13,456 nucleotides of DNA. Origin: an uncultured Synechococcus sp. GTDB taxonomy: Bacteria; Cyanobacteriota; Cyanobacteriia; PCC-6307; Cyanobiaceae. The DNA is taken from assembly GCA_913040905.1 (NCBI GenBank), contig CAJWIC010000019.1, positions 1 through 13,456 on the forward strand, written 5' to 3'. The notes beneath the pieces were generated by a model. The model was not told where the DNA came from, made no database searches, and saw only the letters and a program-made list of their open reading frames with translations. A program made the position numbers and the translations under genes. Of this stretch, positions 1 through 7,508 are shown in pieces. Position 1 is the stretch's first letter. Every line of letters starts with the position of its first letter.

Positions 1-97
1 AGTAGATGTAGCGCGACATCTTGGGATTCCAACGACGGGTCTGGTGCCCAAAGTGGGCACCAGCCTCCATCATCTCGGCGAGGGTGACAACAGCCAT
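1..97 (-). CDS. rpsB: 30S ribosomal protein S2, N-terminal 32 residues (partial)
   Basis: On the minus strand, an ATG at 95-97 opens a frame that runs off the left edge. Its first residues begin [20 protein letters not shown] and continue with an RRWNPKM segment. This is the characteristic start of bacterial and plastid S2, including the AGAHFGHQ and W-NPKM elements. S2 is a component of the 30S ribosomal subunit, needed for late small-subunit assembly and for binding of S1. Only 97 nt are visible, so the rest of the gene cannot be judged. No Shine-Dalgarno sequence lies at normal distance; a GGAGG occurs about 21 nt upstream of the ATG. The gene lies downstream of a glycosyltransferase that ends in its own hairpin, so it probably has its own promoter in 98-225. 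Confidence 0.95.
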   Translation of the reverse strand, partial: MAVVTLAEMMEAGAHFGHQTRRWNPKMSRYIY

Positions 98-225
98 GGT
101 TTGAGGGTTTCGGGTTCGCCTCCACCTGCCAGGGATGGACACGGCTCAGCCTGAAGGCATCAACCGGTGTCGCATGCACCCGAAACGGGCAGGTGTGCGG
201 TGTGAAAGAACCTATTGAAGGTATC
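98..225 (-). promoter_or_regulatory. rpsB upstream region and probable 5' leader
   Basis: About 130 nt lie between the glycosyltransferase terminator and the rpsB start codon. I see no open frame of note. The rpsB promoter must lie here if the upstream hairpin terminates transcription. I cannot point to a convincing -35/-10 pair. A short hairpin, CCCG-TTT-CGGG on the minus strand, and the palindromic 10-mer at 143-152 fall in this leader. S2 genes in other bacteria are often autoregulated through their leaders, but no known S2 leader motif was recognised. Confidence 0.35.
143..152. repeat. Palindromic 10-mer, copy 1 (rpsB leader)
   Basis: The plus strand reads GGCTCAGCCT, and the core GGCT-N-AGCC is self-complementary. 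On the minus strand it sits 45-55 nt upstream of the rpsB ATG. An identical 10-mer occurs at 1193-1202 upstream of the next minus-strand gene. The role is unknown and chance has not been excluded. Confidence 0.4.
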
Positions 226-251
226 AAAAGGCCGGTCAGCGCAAGCCGGCC
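226..251 (-). terminator. Hairpin terminator of the glycosyltransferase gene
   Basis: On the minus strand, GGCCGG (251-246) pairs with CCGGCC (235-230) across a 10-nt loop and is followed by TTTT (229-226). This is a short, pure G/C stem with a modest T-run, consistent with a Rho-independent terminator between the glycosyltransferase and rpsB. The loop contains the TGA stop codon of the glycosyltransferase, so a terminating ribosome would cover the stem. Confidence 0.6.
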
Positions 252-1168
252 AGCCGCGCTTCCTGAAACAGGGCACGCACGCCGATGCGGTTCAGGGGAA
301 GACGCAGCAGTTCCATCGCCGTGCCGGGATAACCATGACGGATCAACCAGCGCAAGAGTGGTCTGAGGCTGTGTTCATTGATCAGTCCACCCAGGGTGAG
401 CAACTCCCAGAGCAGGCGATGCAGCCAGGTGAATTGAATGATGAAGCGGACGCGACGCGTTGGATGTTTGCGGAAGAACACCAGTCCCATCCGGGCCCGC
501 TCCCCTTCCACCTGGATCAATCGCGGGATCTGATCAAGGGTGAGGGCTGGATGCCAGTGGTACCCCACGGCGGCAGGGCACTTGATCAGCTCCACCCCCA
601 TCTGCCGCAACCGCTCCCCCAGTTCAAGGTCTTCCCAGCCATAGAGGCGAAAGCCTGTGTCGAACAGCCCGGCACGCTGCAGCACGTCCTTGTCGATGGC
701 GACATTACCCGTCGCGAAATAGGCCCAGGACAGATCCCGCAGCTTGTGGCGTTCGGCCGTGGGCTGCTCGAAGTTGGCCGTGTTCACCACGGCCCCGTAG
801 GTGAAGCAGAGGCGGTCGCCGCGTTCACTCCAGCTGCGGACAAGGCTGTTGGCGTGGCAGGCCAGAAAACTGTCAGTGACCACCAGATCACTGTCGATGA
901 AAACGATCACGTCCCCACTGGCGTGATCCACACCACGGTTGCGCCCCTCAGCGGGTCCGCCATGGGACTGCTCAATCAGTCGCACATGGGGAAACCGTTC
1001 CGCCTCCGCTCGCAACCAATCCGGGGTGCCATCGCTGGATCCGTCATCAACCACCACGACCTCGTAGCGATCGATCTCCGGACACGCCTGCTGCCGCTCC
1101 AGTGCCAGCAGACACTTCTCAAGGATCGGTCGGCGGTTGTAGGTCGGAATGACGACGCTAACGAACAT
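236..1168 (-). CDS. Family 2 (GT-A fold) glycosyltransferase
   Basis: The 310-residue protein starts at an ATG (1166-1168). Residues 1-110 form a typical nucleotide-sugar-binding half: SVVIPTYNRRPILEKCL near the start, VVVDDGSSDGT at about 38-48 and IDSD at 91-94. The last holds the metal-binding DxD (D92, D94). The acceptor/catalytic half contains TGN at 153-155 and GWEDLELGERL at about 177-187. That ED pair resembles the C-terminal galactosyltransferase-type (Glyco_transf_7C) module. There is no signal peptide or clear membrane span, so it is probably cytosolic or membrane-peripheral. It is expected to transfer a sugar from a nucleotide sugar to an envelope glycan or lipid, but donor and acceptor cannot be told from sequence. 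It stands alone between two hairpin terminators, and no other polysaccharide genes are nearby. Confidence 0.9.
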   Translation of the reverse strand: MFVSVVIPTYNRRPILEKCLLALERQQACPEIDRYEVVVVDDGSSDGTPDWLRAEAERFPHVRLIEQSHGGPAEGRNRGVDHASGDVIVFIDSDLVVTDSFLACHANSLVRSWSERGDRLCFTYGAVVNTANFEQPTAERHKLRDLSWAYFATGNVAIDKDVLQRAGLFDTGFRLYGWEDLELGERLRQMGVELIKCPAAVGYHWHPALTLDQIPRLIQVEGERARMGLVFFRKHPTRRVRFIIQFTWLHRLLWELLTLGGLINEHSLRPLLRWLIRHGYPGTAMELLRLPLNRIGVRALFQEARLAGLR

Positions 1169-1192
1169 CGCAGCAACCGGAACGGTGGGATT

Positions 1193-1202
1193 GGCTCAGC
1201 CT
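1193..1202. repeat. Palindromic 10-mer, copy 2 (glycosyltransferase leader)
   Basis: GGCTCAGCCT on the plus strand, identical to 143-152. On the minus strand it lies 25-34 nt upstream of the glycosyltransferase ATG and just downstream of the T-run of the preceding terminator. It could be an operator or a small RNA hairpin, but this is unproven. Confidence 0.4.
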
Positions 1203-1211
1203 AAAAGCAAC

Positions 1212-1233
1212 AAAAAAGGGGCTATGAAGCCCC
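1212..1233 (-). terminator. Rho-independent terminator after the small basic protein gene
   Basis: On the minus strand, GGGGCT (1233-1228) pairs perfectly with AGCCCC (1223-1218) around a TCAT loop and is followed by TTTTTT (1217-1212). It begins 25 nt after the stop codon of the 51-residue basic protein gene. It is the best-formed terminator in the window and probably marks the 3' end of the pcyA-devBCA-basic-protein unit. The other strand has no T-run, so it acts in one direction only. Confidence 0.87.
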
Positions 1234-1258
1234 CTGATGAATCAAACGTGGTGCACGA

Positions 1259-1414
1259 TCAGTCGGCAGCGCCACCGTTGTTGGCGGTACCGGTCACACC
1301 ATTGCCGGCACCTTCGCCACGGCCGTCATTGCGCAGCTTGCGCTTCTTGAACTTGCGCGCGTAGGCGCGGTTGCGTTCCTGCTTTTCCTTCTTGAGATTT
1401 CTGCGTTTGGCCAT
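1259..1414 (-). CDS. Small, highly basic conserved-type hypothetical protein (51 aa)
   Basis: The ATG at 1412-1414 opens 51 codons ending in TGA at 1259-1261. Residues 1-28 are dominated by Lys and Arg (start MAKRRNLKKEKQERNRAYAR, then KFKKRK). The tail is flexible and rich in Gly, Ala and Asn. There is no membrane span and there are no cysteines. The charge pattern resembles ribosome-associated or nucleic-acid-binding peptides, but I cannot assign a function. I have a general impression of similar small proteins in other cyanobacteria. The gene starts 32 nt after the devA stop on the same strand and is followed by a strong terminator. That organisation, plus the sharp split between a basic head and a neutral tail, supports a real gene. 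No good Shine-Dalgarno sequence precedes it. Confidence 0.75.
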   Translation of the reverse strand: MAKRRNLKKEKQERNRAYARKFKKRKLRNDGRGEGAGNGVTGTANNGGAAD

Positions 1415-1446
1415 CCGGCGTCAACAACGTGGCATTCCCCCACACC

Positions 1447-2127
1447 CTACTGCTCAGCCGGCAGAAGGCAGCCATCCTCCATGCGCAGCAACCGGTCCGC
1501 CACATCCAGGATGCGTGGATCGTGGGTCACCATCAACACGGCGCAGGACTGATCCCGGGCCAGTCGCCGCAGCAGTTCCACCACCTCTCGACCGGTGGCC
1601 CCATCCAGGGCAGCCGTCGGTTCATCCGCCAGCAGCAGCCGTGGATGGGCTGCCAGTGCGCGGGCGATGGCCACCCGTTGCTTCTGCCCTCCGGACAGGT
1701 CGTGGGGCAATTTGCCCATCTGGTCCTCCAACCCGACGGAGCGCAACCAGTGCCGGGCTTCATCCCGTCGTGCGCGGTAGCCGAGTCCCGTCAGAAGGTC
1801 GGCCCCCATCTGAACGTTCTGTTCCGCCGTGAGGCAGCGCAAGAGGTTGTGCCCCTGAAAAATCATGCCGATGCCACGGCGCACCTGCTGCCGCTGACGC
1901 CGACCGGCACCGTCGAGACGATGACCGAGCACGGTGACCTCACCGGACTGAACCGTGCGCAAGGCACCGATCAGGGTCAGCAATGTGGTCTTTCCACAAC
2001 CGGATGGCCCCGTCAGCAGCACCACCTCGCCTGGATCGATCCTGAGGCTGATGTTCTGCAACACCTGCCGACGCATCTCACCCCGCCCAAAGGAGTGACT
2101 GAGGTTCTGAAGCTCAACGGAAGCCAT
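1447..2127 (-). CDS. devA: DevA-type ABC exporter ATP-binding subunit
   Basis: The 226-residue protein has every ABC ATPase motif: Walker A GPSGCGKTT at 40-48, Q-loop Q91, signature LSGGQ at 144-148, Walker B LLLADEP at 164-170 and H-loop H202. The MIFQGHNLL segment after the Q-loop and the MacB/LolD-like size fit the DevA family. It powers the DevC permease, working with the DevB adaptor. I chose the ATG at 2125-2127 because it overlaps the devC stop as TGATG and places the usual N-terminal strand (ASVELQNLSHSF) right at the start. An in-frame ATG 66 nt upstream would only add residues that overlap devC. In heterocyst-forming cyanobacteria DevBCA exports envelope glycolipid; the substrate in unicellular species is not known. 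Confidence 0.93.
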   Translation of the reverse strand: MASVELQNLSHSFGRGEMRRQVLQNISLRIDPGEVVLLTGPSGCGKTTLLTLIGALRTVQSGEVTVLGHRLDGAGRRQRQQVRRGIGMIFQGHNLLRCLTAEQNVQMGADLLTGLGYRARRDEARHWLRSVGLEDQMGKLPHDLSGGQKQRVAIARALAAHPRLLLADEPTAALDGATGREVVELLRRLARDQSCAVLMVTHDPRILDVADRLLRMEDGCLLPAEQ

Positions 2128-3296
2128 CAGAAGATCTCCGCCGGGTCTGCATCGACCAGCCGACGCATCGCCAGCAGCGAAGACAGCATGCACATCACCA
2201 GGATCATGCCGCCGACGGTGAGGGCCCTGGACGCATCCATACCCACCGGGAGACGCGTGGCGTCGCGGACGAACCAGTACAGCCCTTCACCGGCGAGATA
2301 GGCCGGGATATAGCCCATCACAGCCAGATAAAACCCTTCGCGAACCACAACGCCAAGCAAATGGCTGAGGCGGTAGCCCATGGCCATCAACGTGGCGTAT
2401 TCCGGCAGATGGTCACTGACATCGGTGTACAGAACCTGGTACACGATCACGCAACCCACCACGAAGCCCATGGCGGCCCCGAGGGTGAAGATGAACCCGA
2501 TCGAGGTACCGCTCTTCCAGTAGTTCTTCTCAAAGTCGATGAATCCCTGTTTGGTGAGGACTTTGACGTCCGCAGGGAGCCTTGACGCCAGCCGCTGCAC
2601 AACCTCCTGGGGATCCGTACCCGGACGCAGACGGATCAGACCGACTTCGATCGCCCCGCGGGACTTCTGAGGAGAGAGATCCAGAAAGGTCTCCGTGCTG
2701 GTGAGCAGGTTGCCGTCAGCGCCGAAGCTCGTCCCCAAACTTACGAGGCCTTCCACCCGGATGCGGTTGCCGGCGATCTCGGTTTCAACAGTGCGACCCT
2801 CCCGGTACCAATCGGCAATGGGACCGAATTCGGGACGCGACAGCTGATCAAACAGGATCCTGCCCTTCTGCTTGAGCACTTCGGTCTTGTTCGACAGGCT
2901 CGGATCCACGAAAAAGGGATCATCCGGATTGAAGCCCAGCGCCAGGATCGCTCGGTTGAGCCGGGTTTCCGGATTGCGCCAGAGCATCAGGCCCCAGTGA
3001 ACCGGGGTCACCCCCTCTACAGCAGGGTCGGCCAGGGTCTGCACCAGCCTGCGCCTGGGGAAGCCCGCCATTCGGACGGAGCTGGCCGAGCGTGGACTGA
3101 TCAACACCAGATCGGCATCGAACAAGCGATGCACCGTGACGCTGGCGTCGAAGAGACCATCGCGAAACCCCAGCTGCATGAACATCAGGATCCCGGCGAA
3201 GCTGATGCCCGCCAGAGCCACCAGAAGGCGAACGGGCTGGCGGGACAACAGCAACCAGGACAGGGGGATCCGACGTCCCTGCCAGAGGTGTCTCAT
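2127..3296 (-). CDS. devC: DevC-type ABC exporter permease (FtsX/MacB-like)
   Basis: The 389-residue inner-membrane permease has a first membrane span at about 23-43, then a large extracytoplasmic domain (about 45-262). Three C-terminal spans follow (about 266-288, 313-340 and 358-377), forming an FtsX-type domain. The segment EYATLMAMGY at 299-308, just after the second span, is the hallmark coupling region of this family. The length matches DevC proteins. The ATG at 3294-3296 overlaps the devB stop as ATGA, and the TGA at 2127-2129 overlaps the devA start as TGATG, so the three subunits should be translationally coupled. It is expected to work with DevB and DevA as a tripartite-type export pump. 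Confidence 0.93.
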   Translation of the reverse strand: MRHLWQGRRIPLSWLLLSRQPVRLLVALAGISFAGILMFMQLGFRDGLFDASVTVHRLFDADLVLISPRSASSVRMAGFPRRRLVQTLADPAVEGVTPVHWGLMLWRNPETRLNRAILALGFNPDDPFFVDPSLSNKTEVLKQKGRILFDQLSRPEFGPIADWYREGRTVETEIAGNRIRVEGLVSLGTSFGADGNLLTSTETFLDLSPQKSRGAIEVGLIRLRPGTDPQEVVQRLASRLPADVKVLTKQGFIDFEKNYWKSGTSIGFIFTLGAAMGFVVGCVIVYQVLYTDVSDHLPEYATLMAMGYRLSHLLGVVVREGFYLAVMGYIPAYLAGEGLYWFVRDATRLPVGMDASRALTVGGMILVMCMLSSLLAMRRLVDADPAEIF

Positions 3297-4207
3297 GGCT
3301 CGAACCTGGCGATGACCTTCAGACCGGCCAGACGCATAACCCGACGGACATCGTCGGCGTCGAGAGCCACCAGCACCTCCACCACACGGGCATCCGCGTC
3401 ACCGGTGGGATCGGTGGACAGCACATCGCGCTGCTGCACCCGGGGACTGATCTGGAGGACGCGACCGCTGAGCTGACCACTGAAGCCCCCGTTCTCGCTG
3501 GTCAACTGCACCGGCTGATCCAGGCGGATCCGGGCGATGTCCGACTCATAGACCTCGATCCGTGCCTGCATCCGCTGGCTGGCGCCGACATCCATCACCC
3601 CGTCACTGCCGGGCCGTTCCCCCTCACGCGCGTGGATCTCCAGAACAAGCCCATCCAGGGGAGAGAGGAGCTCGCTTTCTTCAAGATCCACGAGCAGGCC
3701 CTGACGCCGTGCCAGAACCTGGGCCTGTTCACCCTCAAGACGAACCAGATCCTCGCGGCTGGATTCGCGTTGAACCAGCGAAACAGCACCCCAATCGGCA
3801 CCGCGGGAATAGCGCGACACCTCCAGCTTCTGCAGGGCAATCTCGTCTTCGAGACTCGCCAGATCAGCCTCGACCTCAGCCAGTTCAGCCTCCAGGCCGG
3901 CTTTGGTGTCGAAGCGGGCCAGCACCTGGCCCCGTTGAACCTCAGCTCCCTCGTCCACAAGGAGTTGTTGGATCCGGGGTGTCCCTGCAACCCCCGCCGT
4001 CGGAGCCGCCAACCGACGGACATCGCCAGCCGGTTCCAGCTGCCCCAGGGCAGCGACCGCTTCAGGACGAGCAGCGATCGCGCCTGCTTCGGCAACTGGA
4101 GGATTCTCGGGTGCGTCAGCCTCGTCCTGACCACCACCACAGCTGATCAGAACGAGCGCTAAACCGCAGAGGCCGATCCAACGGGAGCAATGCCAGCAGC
4201 GGCTCAG
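3293..4207 (-). CDS. devB: DevB-type membrane fusion (HlyD-family) adaptor, probable lipoprotein
   Basis: This is a periplasmic adaptor with two lipoyl half-motifs (about 50-103 and 178-205 in the short form) flanking an alpha-helical hairpin of about 75 residues (103-178) rich in Glu, Leu, Arg and Gln. A beta-barrel region follows at about 210-304. It should link the DevC/DevA pump to an outer-membrane channel. The N terminus holds a hydrophobic stretch followed by a lipobox LISC, with Cys at residue 23 in the short form, suggesting lipid anchoring. The start is uncertain. The reading frame has no ATG or GTG near the signal, and a TTG at 4322-4324 would overlap pcyA by 121 nt. I give a CTG at 4205-4207 that overlaps the pcyA stop as CTGA and yields a compact lipoprotein signal (304 aa). 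The protein family is secure, but the start is not. Confidence 0.87.
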   Translation of the reverse strand: MSRCWHCSRWIGLCGLALVLISCGGGQDEADAPENPPVAEAGAIAARPEAVAALGQLEPAGDVRRLAAPTAGVAGTPRIQQLLVDEGAEVQRGQVLARFDTKAGLEAELAEVEADLASLEDEIALQKLEVSRYSRGADWGAVSLVQRESSREDLVRLEGEQAQVLARRQGLLVDLEESELLSPLDGLVLEIHAREGERPGSDGVMDVGASQRMQARIEVYESDIARIRLDQPVQLTSENGGFSGQLSGRVLQISPRVQQRDVLSTDPTGDADARVVEVLVALDADDVRRVMRLAGLKVIARFEP

Positions 4208-4947
4208 ACCAGTGGCGAGGGGTCGTCGAACAGCAACTCCTCGATATAACGATCGGCCCAGGAAGCGTCGAAGGCTTTTTCCAGCACCCGGCGGGTCTTG
4301 TCGTTGCGCTTCTGCTGGAGGCAATAGTTCAGTTGTCCCTCATAACGGCGGATCGTAGAAGCCGCCGTTGTCGGTTCGCTGGCTGTCTGGAGCACAGCCG
4401 TTCGCAGGATTGTCAGGACGTCTTCAACCCGAGACCGGAACAGCGCCTCTTCCTCGGCACCATCCGGTCGGATGAAACAAACGTGAGGGGAAAAAATCGT
4501 GCCCCACCCCGGCAGATCACGCACCTGGCGGAACGCCGGACAGGGTGTGTCCACCAGGGCGGATTCGATGCCCAACGGCAGCGCCTCGGTCACCGGCGAG
4601 AGATCCACGATCGCAGCGGAGACCCCGGCCGGACCGGCCACGATGTCGGCACCGAAGATCGGCAGATCAAAGCAAGGGTCTGGGAACCAGACGCAGTGAA
4701 GGATCTGCAGGTTCCGACCAAGGCGGGCCAGCTCCAGGTGGATCTTGCGGATACCGCGGCAGCAGAGAAGCTCGTTGCGGATGAGCAGATCATCGCCTTC
4801 CAGTTGCCCATCGATACTCGTGAAATCGCTCTCGGTCTCCAGCGGTTTCAGCTCTGGCAGGCCAAACCAGGCCCCCCGGATCGTCTCGGCCAGGGAGGGA
4901 ATCAGGGGGGGAACCGTCGCTGAAGAATCGGACGGCGGGGACTGCAT
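4204..4947 (-). CDS. pcyA: Phycocyanobilin:ferredoxin oxidoreductase
   Basis: PcyA reduces biliverdin IXalpha with four electrons from ferredoxin to phycocyanobilin, the chromophore of phycocyanin, allophycocyanin and some phytochromes. The 247-residue length is typical. Landmarks are a HLELAR segment with E72, [10 protein letters not shown] with H84, and [21 protein letters not shown] with D101. Their spacing (12, then 17 residues) equals that of the catalytic E76, H88 and D105 of Synechocystis PcyA. I chose the ATG at 4945-4947, since the frame stays open upstream but is there only the antisense of an M16 peptidase gene. Only 18 nt separate this start from the divergent peptidase start. The gene heads a minus-strand cluster with devB, devC and devA. 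Confidence 0.95.
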   Translation of the reverse strand: MQSPPSDSSATVPPLIPSLAETIRGAWFGLPELKPLETESDFTSIDGQLEGDDLLIRNELLCCRGIRKIHLELARLGRNLQILHCVWFPDPCFDLPIFGADIVAGPAGVSAAIVDLSPVTEALPLGIESALVDTPCPAFRQVRDLPGWGTIFSPHVCFIRPDGAEEEALFRSRVEDVLTILRTAVLQTASEPTTAASTIRRYEGQLNYCLQQKRNDKTRRVLEKAFDASWADRYIEELLFDDPSPLV

Positions 4948-4965
4948 CAAGCCGGGGATAACAGA

Positions 4966-6240
4966 ATGGAACTTTGCCACGCAGTTCTGACCAGCCTGTT
5001 GCACGGTCCGACGCTGGACCACTGGACCCTCCCCAACGGCGTCCGCTGCGTAGCGGCGGAGATGCCCGAAGCGCCGCTCACCTGCCTGGATCTCTGGTGT
5101 CGAGCCGGAAGCTTCACGGAGATGGCGGGAGAGGAAGGGATGGCTCACTTCCTGGAGCACATGGTGTTCAAGGGAAGCGATCGGCTCGAGGCCGGTGCCT
5201 TCGATCTGGCCATCGAGGCCCTGGGGGGAAGCAGCAATGCCGCCACCGGCTTTGATGACGTCCATTTCCACGTACTGATCCCGCCCGACCAGAGTCAGCA
5301 GGCTCTGGATCTCCTGCTGGATCTGGTCTTGCACCCAGCCCTGGAGCAGGAATCCTTTCGTCTGGAGCGGGAGGTGGTGCTGGAGGAGATGGCCCAATAC
5401 GCCGATCAACCGGATGAGCAGGTGCTGCAGCAGCTGCTGAAACAGGGCTGTCCGGACCATCCCTACGGACGCCCCATCCTCGGGAAGCGCTCCAGCCTTC
5501 TGGCGATGGAACCCGAGGCCATGCGCACGTTCCATCAACGCCGCTACCGAGGCCAGCACTGCTGCCTGGCCATCAGTGGGCCGAAAGCCAGGGCGCTGAG
5601 AGCAACGATCGAGAGCTCAGCCCTGGCGCAGCTGCCGCCAGATCCGTCCACGCCCACGGAACCGAAAGCACTCAGGCTGCAGCCAGGACGCCACACCCTG
5701 GAACTGGCGCGTCTGGAATCAGCCCGCCTGCTGATGCTCTGGCGCGGATCCACCGCCGATGATCAGGACTGGGTGATGGGCGCCGATCTGGCCACAACAC
5801 TTTTAGGGGAAGGGCGACGCAGCCGCCTTGTCGCCCAGCTGCGCGAGGAGCTTCGCATCGCTGAAAGTGTGGACATGGACCTCAGTGTTCTGGAACAGGG
5901 CTGCCTGATGACCCTTGAGATCAGCTGTGAGCCCGACGATCTGGAACAGGTGGAAGCGGCGGTGCACGAACAGCTGGAACAGGCCGAGCGGTTTTCAGCG
6001 GCCGAACTGGCACGGGGTCGCCAACTCGTCGGCAACGGGTTGCGCTACAGCCTGGAATCGGTGGGGCAGGTGGCAGCCCAGGCGGCCAGCCAAACGCTGT
6101 GGAACCGGCCGCAGGAACTCCTGCAACCCCTGCAGCATCTGCAGGGGTGGAGTGAAGAGCGCTTGTCCGCCGAACTGATGCCACTGCTGGAGCCGGATCG
6201 GGCCTGCACCCTCATTGCCACCCCGGCGGGACGTCACTGA
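4966..6240 (+). CDS. M16 family zinc metallopeptidase, catalytic-type subunit
   Basis: The 424-residue protein has the inverted zinc motif HxxEH as HFLEH at 61-65, with a third zinc ligand in REVVLEEM (Glu140/141) about 76 residues later. The [17 protein letters not shown] segment at about 85-101 is also typical of the M16 family (processing peptidase and pitrilysin relatives). The second half carries the C-terminal M16 domain with a [19 protein letters not shown] stretch. There is no signal peptide, so it is probably a cytoplasmic peptidase of short peptides or transit-type peptides. The ATG at 4966 has a GGGG-containing stretch upstream; a TTG at 4999 is an alternative. It overlaps the next M16 gene by one base (TGATG), so the two products probably assemble as a pair. 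Confidence 0.92.
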   Translation: MELCHAVLTSLLHGPTLDHWTLPNGVRCVAAEMPEAPLTCLDLWCRAGSFTEMAGEEGMAHFLEHMVFKGSDRLEAGAFDLAIEALGGSSNAATGFDDVHFHVLIPPDQSQQALDLLLDLVLHPALEQESFRLEREVVLEEMAQYADQPDEQVLQQLLKQGCPDHPYGRPILGKRSSLLAMEPEAMRTFHQRRYRGQHCCLAISGPKARALRATIESSALAQLPPDPSTPTEPKALRLQPGRHTLELARLESARLLMLWRGSTADDQDWVMGADLATTLLGEGRRSRLVAQLREELRIAESVDMDLSVLEQGCLMTLEISCEPDDLEQVEAAVHEQLEQAERFSAAELARGRQLVGNGLRYSLESVGQVAAQAASQTLWNRPQELLQPLQHLQGWSEERLSAELMPLLEPDRACTLIATPAGRH

Positions 6241-7508
6241 TGGCCATCCCGGACCTGATTGTTGATCGCATCACCACCCCTGGGGTGATGGCAGCGAAAT
6301 TGCTGCTGCCCTGGGGCAGTGCCACGGATGGCATCGGCCGACGTGGTGCGCATCAATTGCTGGCGGCCACCCTCAGCCGCGGCTGCGGCCCCTTCGACCA
6401 CCGTCAGCTGGCGGATCTGGTGGAAGGGCGTGGTGCCGGATTGCGCAGCGACGCCCACGAAGACGGCTTGCTGATCAGTCTGCGCTGCACGAGCGAAGAC
6501 GCCCAGGACCTGATGCCCTTGCTCGACTGGATGGTCACTGACCCCCATCTGGCGACTGAACAACTGGAACTGGAACGTTCCCTGAGCCTGCAGGCACTGC
6601 AACGGCAACGGGAGGACCCCTTCCAACTGGCGATCGATCAATGGCGGCAGCTGGTGTATGGCAGCACGGGTTATGGCCATGACCCGCTCGGCGTATGCGA
6701 CGACCTGCAACAGCTGGATGCGAGCGAGCTCCAGGCCATGGCCAGACAACTGACAACAGGACGCTCCGTGCTGGCCATCAGCGGAACCTGGCCAACCTCT
6801 CTGGAGGACACGCTGCAGAAGCGGACAGACAAGGTATGGCCGGACACGACAGAGGGGCCGCCCCCTCCACCGCTGCAGTGGACCCCCAGCCCAGATGGCG
6901 ATGTGATCACGCAGTCCATCGATACCGAACAGGTGGTGCTGATGCTGGGTCAACCCTGCTGTTCCCATGGGCATCCGGATGACCTGGCTCTGCGGCTGCT
7001 CCAGTGCCATCTGGGCTCAGGCATGTCGAGCCTGCTGTTCCGCCGGCTGCGGGAAGACCATGGTGTGGCCTACGACGTCGGCGCTCACCACCCGACACGG
7101 GCGGGCGCGGCTCCATTCGTGCTGCATGCCTCGAGCAGCGCCGAACGGGCTGAATTGACCCTCTCCCTGCTGCACCAGTGCTGGCATGAGCTCAGCAGTC
7201 AACCCCTCAGCGAAACAGACCTGGACTTGGCGCGAGCCAAATTCCGCGGCCAGCTCGCCCATGGCCGCCAGACCTGTTCCCAACGCGCTGAACGGGCTGC
7301 TCATCGACGCAGCCTGTGCTTGAGCGATGACCATGACCATCGTTGCCTGGATCGCATGGAGTCGCTGCAGGCTGCGCAGCTCATGGAGGCAGCGCAACGC
7401 TGGCTGCAACGTCCCCACGTCAGTCTTTGTGGTCCAGCTGAGGCGCTCAAGCGGCTGGAACGCCGCTGGCAGCAGCTTCAGTCCTCAGAAGCTGCGGGCT
7501 CCAGCTGA
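6240..7508 (+). CDS. M16 family protein, non-catalytic-type partner
   Basis: The 422-residue protein has the same two-domain M16 architecture as its upstream neighbour, including a GSGMSSLLFRRLREDHGVAY segment in the C-terminal half (about 259-278). At the place of the zinc motif it reads HQLLA (38-42). The Glu and second His of HxxEH are missing, so it cannot bind zinc in the usual way. It is expected to be the structural or substrate-binding partner, as in the alpha/beta pairs of mitochondrial processing peptidase and bacterial M16B heterodimers. The ATG at 6240-6242 overlaps the previous stop. The last 31 nt overlap the 3' end of the minus-strand sipA-like gene. Confidence 0.92.
   Translation: MAIPDLIVDRITTPGVMAAKLLLPWGSATDGIGRRGAHQLLAATLSRGCGPFDHRQLADLVEGRGAGLRSDAHEDGLLISLRCTSEDAQDLMPLLDWMVTDPHLATEQLELERSLSLQALQRQREDPFQLAIDQWRQLVYGSTGYGHDPLGVCDDLQQLDASELQAMARQLTTGRSVLAISGTWPTSLEDTLQKRTDKVWPDTTEGPPPPPLQWTPSPDGDVITQSIDTEQVVLMLGQPCCSHGHPDDLALRLLQCHLGSGMSSLLFRRLREDHGVAYDVGAHHPTRAGAAPFVLHASSSAERAELTLSLLHQCWHELSSQPLSETDLDLARAKFRGQLAHGRQTCSQRAERAAHRRSLCLSDDHDHRCLDRMESLQAAQLMEAAQRWLQRPHVSLCGPAEALKRLERRWQQLQSSEAAGSS

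Noticed and set aside
215..1204. A 329-codon plus-strand open frame across the glycosyltransferase region
   Set aside because: It is antisense to a protein with clear family-2 glycosyltransferase motifs. Its translation has low-complexity, His/Gln/Pro-rich content typical of a shadow frame in G+C-rich DNA.
2128..2193. A 22-codon longer devA from an upstream ATG
   Set aside because: It would lie inside devC. The downstream ATG overlaps the devC stop as TGATG and gives the usual ABC ATPase N terminus.
4074..4081. A HIP1 palindrome, GCGATCGC
   Set aside because: This is the only copy I noticed by eye in 13.4 kb, so there is no sign of the HIP1 enrichment seen in many freshwater cyanobacteria. 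It lies within devB coding sequence.
3562..4162. Plus-strand frames of 176-194 codons opposite devB
   Set aside because: They show no family features and are Pro/Arg/Gln-rich. The minus strand encodes a coherent membrane fusion protein.
4948..5559. An N-terminal extension of pcyA by about 200 codons
   Set aside because: The extra residues are the antisense of the M16 peptidase core, and PcyA is about 245 residues in this family, matching the ATG at 4945-4947.
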